A stretch of 8,339 bases of DNA, taken from the NCBI GenBank assembly GCA_003486725.1, contig DNGD01000214.1:1-8339 (forward strand). Direction: 5' to 3'. The DNA is from Rhodospirillaceae bacterium. GTDB lineage: Bacteria; Pseudomonadota; Alphaproteobacteria; UBA9219. Both the position numbers and the translations under genes were made by a program. The notes under the pieces were generated by a model. The model worked only from the letters and a program-made list of their open reading frames with translations. It made no database searches and was not told the origin of the DNA. Below, one piece after another: positions 6,742 through 8,339 of the stretch; within the stretch, counting starts at the first letter, position 1, and each line of letters opens with the position of its first letter.

Positions 6742-6763
6742 ATAGATGAAAAGTGTGTAAGAT
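6735..6763 (+). promoter_or_regulatory. Proposed nadD promoter
   Basis: On the plus strand ATGACA (6735-6740, 5 of 6) is followed after 17 bp by TAAGAT (6758-6763, 4 of 6). Transcription would start near 6770, about 30 nt before the nadD ATG at 6801. It lies back to back with the clpS promoter, and the two -35 boxes overlap at five bases, so two polymerases could not occupy both at once. Confidence 0.45.
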
Positions 6764-6800
6764 TTGCAACACCTCTGTTTGGGGGTCTGGAAACAAAAAA

Positions 6801-7616
6801 ATGACAAAATTGATGATAGCGCAATCGAAAAAAAAATCACAACGCATCGGACTTTTTGGCGGCTCGTTCAACCCCGCGCATGCGGGTCATGTCGCGATGA
6901 GTCTCTTCGCATTGAAGCGTTTGAATCTTGATCAGGTGTGGTGGTTGGTGAGTCCACAAAATCCCTTGAAATCACGGGACGAAATGCAGAGTTGCGCGCA
7001 GCGCTTACGTCATGCACGCGCGCTTCTTTCATCACAAAAAAACATCGTCGCAAAAGATTTGGAAACACGACTTGGCACACGCTTTACGATCGACTCTTTA
7101 CGCGCGATCAAGGCGCACTATCCGACAAAAAAATTCGTCTGGCTGATGGGCGAAGACAATCTTGATACGATCCATCAGTGGAAATCATGGCAAGAGATTT
7201 TCCTTGAGCTTCCTGTTGCTGTTTTTCTCAGATCGGAGTATTCTGATTCGTGTGCAAGAGGTATAGCTCGTGCAGTCTTTGCAAAAGCTCGAATGCCTTT
7301 AGCGTTGGCCGAGGATCTGGCCGATATCAGCCCACCCGCCTGGGTGATGCTGGACAATCAGTTGAATCACTTGTCTGCTACGCAGATAAGGCAATCTGGT
7401 AAGTACACTTCGAAGTCTAACCCATCACATGAAGGAGTGCGTAAAATGGTAGCTAAGAAACCAGCCGCGAAAAAGAAACCCGCCGCTAAGAAGCCCGCCG
7501 CGAAGAAACCCGCCGCGAAGAAGACAGTTAAAAAGGTCGTGAAAAAGGCCGTGAAGAAGGTCGTGAAGAAGGCTGTTAAGAAGCCTGCGGCCAAGAAGAA
7601 AACGGCTAAGAAGTAA
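6801..7616 (+). CDS. nadD: Nicotinate-nucleotide adenylyltransferase with in-frame lysine-rich H1-like C-terminal extension
   Basis: This enzyme makes deamido-NAD from nicotinate mononucleotide and ATP, a cytosolic step of NAD synthesis. Numbered from ATG 6801, the nucleotidyltransferase fold starts with [16 protein letters not shown] (15-30, catalytic HxGH His27/His30), has [11 protein letters not shown] and a WLMGEDNL segment, and ends with [11 protein letters not shown] (191-201), the family's ISSTxIR motif. NadD normally stops within a few residues of that point. Here there is no stop: the frame passes through [13 protein letters not shown] and enters 56 residues of KKPAA and VKKA repeats, giving 271 residues in all. 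The repeat part has its own ribosome binding site and ATG (7446), so ribosomes may make both a fusion and the short protein. The start at 6801 has only a weak upstream CTGGA; ATG 6813 or an in-frame GTG at 6753 are alternatives. A run of nine A's (6828-6836) lies early in the gene. rsfS and rlmH, its common partners, are not in the visible sequence on either side. Confidence 0.88.
   Translation: MTKLMIAQSKKKSQRIGLFGGSFNPAHAGHVAMSLFALKRLNLDQVWWLVSPQNPLKSRDEMQSCAQRLRHARALLSSQKNIVAKDLETRLGTRFTIDSLRAIKAHYPTKKFVWLMGEDNLDTIHQWKSWQEIFLELPVAVFLRSEYSDSCARGIARAVFAKARMPLALAEDLADISPPAWVMLDNQLNHLSATQIRQSGKYTSKSNPSHEGVRKMVAKKPAAKKKPAAKKPAAKKPAAKKTVKKVVKKAVKKVVKKAVKKPAAKKKTAKK
7362..7390 (+). promoter_or_regulatory. 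Possible internal promoter for the short H1-like gene
   Basis: TTGAAT (7362-7367) and GATAAG (7385-7390) are separated by 17 bp inside the nadD 3' end, each matching 4 of 6 consensus bases. This could give the short H1-like gene its own transcript, starting near 7397. Both hexamers are mediocre and the call is tentative. Confidence 0.22.
7432..7437 (+). promoter_or_regulatory. Ribosome binding site for the short H1-like gene inside the nadD frame
   Basis: AAGGAG lies 8 nt before ATG 7446. A strong site at ideal spacing inside an uninterrupted reading frame is the main evidence that the short lysine-rich protein is made separately from NadD. Confidence 0.8.
7446..7616 (+). CDS. Short histone H1-like lysine/alanine/proline-rich protein, nested in the nadD frame
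   Basis: The 56-residue product begins [10 protein letters not shown]. It consists of KKPAA units (four near-copies, then [12 protein letters not shown] units) and ends [10 protein letters not shown]. Roughly half the residues are lysine, and there are no acidic, aromatic or cysteine residues. This composition matches bacterial histone-H1-like proteins (Bordetella BpH1, chlamydial HctB, the Pseudomonas AlgP tail), which bind DNA or RNA non-specifically through an unstructured or helical lysine-rich tail. The start ATG has AAGGAG 8 nt upstream. The gene is followed 14 bp later by a good terminator. It shares its frame with nadD, so it may also be expressed as the tail of NadD. A role in nucleoid compaction or RNA binding is inferred from composition alone; the repeats could hide unrelated ancestry. 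Confidence 0.8.
   Translation: MVAKKPAAKKKPAAKKPAAKKPAAKKTVKKVVKKAVKKVVKKAVKKPAAKKKTAKK
7455..7523 (+). repeat. 15-bp tandem repeat encoding KKPAA
   Basis: Units at 7455-7469, 7473-7487, 7488-7502 and 7503-7517, with a partial unit after, each encode Lys-Lys-Pro-Ala-Ala. They differ mainly at wobble bases (AAG/AAA, GCG/GCT), and one extra lysine codon (7470-7472) interrupts the first two. The near-identity at DNA level suggests expansion by slippage or unequal recombination. Confidence 0.85.
7527..7586 (+). repeat. 12-bp tandem repeat encoding VKK(V/A/P)
   Basis: Five consecutive 12-bp units encode [16 protein letters not shown] and VKKP. The sequence alternates in a 24-bp higher-order period (VKKV-VKKA). 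This block has a different period from the KKPAA block just upstream, so the small gene is built from two repeat families. Confidence 0.85.
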
Positions 7617-7630
7617 GCTGTAATTCATAT

Positions 7631-7670
7631 AAATGCCCCACCTCTGCGTTCTTGCGGGTGGGGCATTTTT
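7631..7670 (+). terminator. Intrinsic terminator after the short H1-like gene
   Basis: AAATGCCCCACC (7631-7642) pairs with GGTGGGGCATTT (7657-7668) around a 14-nt loop, and a five-T run (7666-7670) overlaps the end of the stem. The A-run before and T-run after make it a plausible terminator for the nadD/H1-like transcript, and it separates that unit from the second H1-like gene. Confidence 0.85.
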
Positions 7671-7672
7671 AT

Positions 7673-7692
7673 TGCATAATGCATTTTATAAT
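7673..7692 (+). promoter_or_regulatory. Promoter region of the second H1-like gene
   Basis: A perfect -10 hexamer TATAAT lies at 7687-7692, about 23 bp before the ATG at 7715. No good -35 is present at 16-18 bp; the position falls in the T-run of the upstream terminator. A short inverted repeat TGCAT-A-ATGCA (7673-7683) occupies the spacer, where a repressor or activator could bind. Transcription would start near 7699, leaving a very short leader with AGGAG. Confidence 0.5.
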
Positions 7693-7714
7693 GAATATTT
7701 TCAGGAGATTATGA

Positions 7715-8339
7715 ATGCCCAAGAAGCCCGCCAAGAAAGTTATGTCAAAAAAAGTTGCGCCCAAGAAGGTCGCAGCCAAAAAGACAGCCGCCAAGTCCGC
7801 GCCAAAGAAAACAGTAAAGGCCAAGCCAACCAAAAAGGCGACGAAATCTGCTGTTGTGAAGAAGGCTACCGTTAAGAAGGCTGCCAAGAAGGCTGTCGTC
7901 AAGAAATCCGCCCCCGTAAAGTCGAAGAAGGCTGCCGTCAAGAAGGCAACTACCGTGAAGGCCAAGAAGGCTTTGACAAAAAAGGCCGTCGCCAAGAAAT
8001 CTCCTACAAAGAAGGTTGCGCTCAAAAAAGCTCTGCCAAAGAAGACAGTAGCGAAGAAGATTGCAGCAAAGTCCGTTGCATCTAAAAAATCGACCGCCAA
8101 GAAATCTCCGGCGAAGAAGGTCGCGGTCAAAAAGGCAGCCCCAATTAAGACCAAGAAAGCGCCCACAAAAAAGGCAGCGCCCGTCAAGGCCAAGAAGACT
8201 CCAGCCAAAAAGTTCGTTGCCGTCAAAGCAAAAACAGCGCCTACGAAAAAGGCTACCCCCGTCAAGGCCAAGAAGGCTCCGGCCAAAAAAGCTGCGTCGA
8301 TCAAGATCAAAACAGCCCCCGCCAAAACGGCAGAGCCTG
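7715..8339 (+). CDS. Second, larger histone H1-like lysine-rich protein (partial, runs off window)
   Basis: The frame starts MPKKPAKKVMSKK at ATG 7715, with AGGAG at 7703-7707 (7-nt spacing), and is open for 208 codons to the window edge, so the C-terminus is missing. The product is almost entirely Lys, Ala, Val, Pro, Thr and Ser in patterns such as AKK, VKK, TKK and SPAKK. It has one acidic residue (Glu207, near the visible end) and a single aromatic (Phe). S/T-P-x-K-K motifs recall the DNA-binding SPKK motifs of eukaryotic H1 tails. From residue 143 it turns into a regular 13-residue repeat. The ATG at 7711 is only 3 nt from the Shine-Dalgarno and opens a different frame that stops at 7875, so 7715 is preferred. 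The composition fits the HctB/BpH1/AlgP type of nucleoid or RNA-binding protein; that function is inferred from composition, not from a conserved fold. Confidence 0.85.
   Translation, partial: MPKKPAKKVMSKKVAPKKVAAKKTAAKSAPKKTVKAKPTKKATKSAVVKKATVKKAAKKAVVKKSAPVKSKKAAVKKATTVKAKKALTKKAVAKKSPTKKVALKKALPKKTVAKKIAAKSVASKKSTAKKSPAKKVAVKKAAPIKTKKAPTKKAAPVKAKKTPAKKFVAVKAKTAPTKKATPVKAKKAPAKKAASIKIKTAPAKTAEP
8141..8335 (+). repeat. Five 39-bp tandem repeats (13-residue unit) in the second H1-like gene
   Basis: Units start at 8141, 8180, 8219, 8258 and 8297. They encode PIKTKKAPTKKAA, PVKAKKTPAKKFV, AVKAKTAPTKKAT, PVKAKKAPAKKAA and SIKIKTAPAKTAE, with consensus x-(V/I)-K-x-K-x-x-P-x-K-x-x-x. Units 2 and 4 are nearly identical in DNA (78 bp apart), suggesting duplication of a two-unit block. 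The array may continue past the window. Confidence 0.85.

Noticed and set aside
7633..7875. 80-codon plus-strand frame across the terminator
   Set aside because: It begins inside the terminator stem and is out of frame with the well-supported start at 7715; its sequence is a shifted reading of the lysine-rich gene.
7669..8325. Minus-strand 218-codon frame looking like a very hydrophobic membrane protein (FLAGAFLA-type repeats)
   Set aside because: It is the complement of the lysine-rich repeat gene: AAG/AAA and GCC codons read backwards give Phe, Leu and Gly. No start signals support it.
7455..8335. CRISPR array as the source of the regular repeats at the right end
   Set aside because: The repeats are coding, in multiples of three, without unique spacers, and encode a continuous lysine-rich protein.

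Overview
The window looks like chromosomal DNA from an alphaproteobacterium. The basis is family resemblance read by eye: an acpP-fabF pair, a clpS-clpA pair, a NadD with the SPQNPLK motif, and a free-standing periplasmic parvulin. Finer placement is not possible from these genes alone. I saw no CRISPR array, rRNA, tRNA, transposase or insertion sequence.

Layout, left to right. (1) Bases 1-197 are the 3' end of a membrane-protein gene, possibly DedA-like. (2) A structured intergenic region (198-396) leads into acpP and fabF, the carrier and the condensing enzyme of fatty-acid elongation, 35 bp apart. (3) After 141 bp comes a secreted PpiC/SurA-type prolyl isomerase, closed by a strong hairpin terminator (2973-3005). 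That hairpin also serves the convergent gene on the minus strand, a 211-codon exported protein of unknown function. (4) Bases 3654-3995 are a 342-bp gap without a convincing gene. It contains a 15-bp inverted repeat whose arms resemble NrdR boxes. (5) clpA and clpS lie on the minus strand as an operon, clpS first, 10 bp apart: the AAA+ unfoldase and N-end-rule adaptor of the ClpAP protease. (6) nadD is divergent from clpS, and the two promoters I propose share one -35 element. (7) nadD has no stop codon of its own. Its frame runs straight into a 56-codon lysine/alanine/proline-rich H1-like gene that also has its own strong ribosome binding site and ATG. A terminator follows, then a second, larger H1-like gene (at least 208 codons, with five 39-bp tandem repeats) runs off the window end.

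Most of the content is housekeeping: lipid synthesis, envelope protein folding, regulated proteolysis and NAD synthesis. The unusual part is the right end. Here an NAD-synthesis enzyme is fused in frame to, or overlaps, a bacterial histone-H1-like protein, and a second lysine-rich DNA-binding-type protein follows. The other points worth attention are the NrdR-box-like inverted repeat, the shared-element divergent promoters, and the placement of nadD away from the rsfS/rlmH partners it often has.
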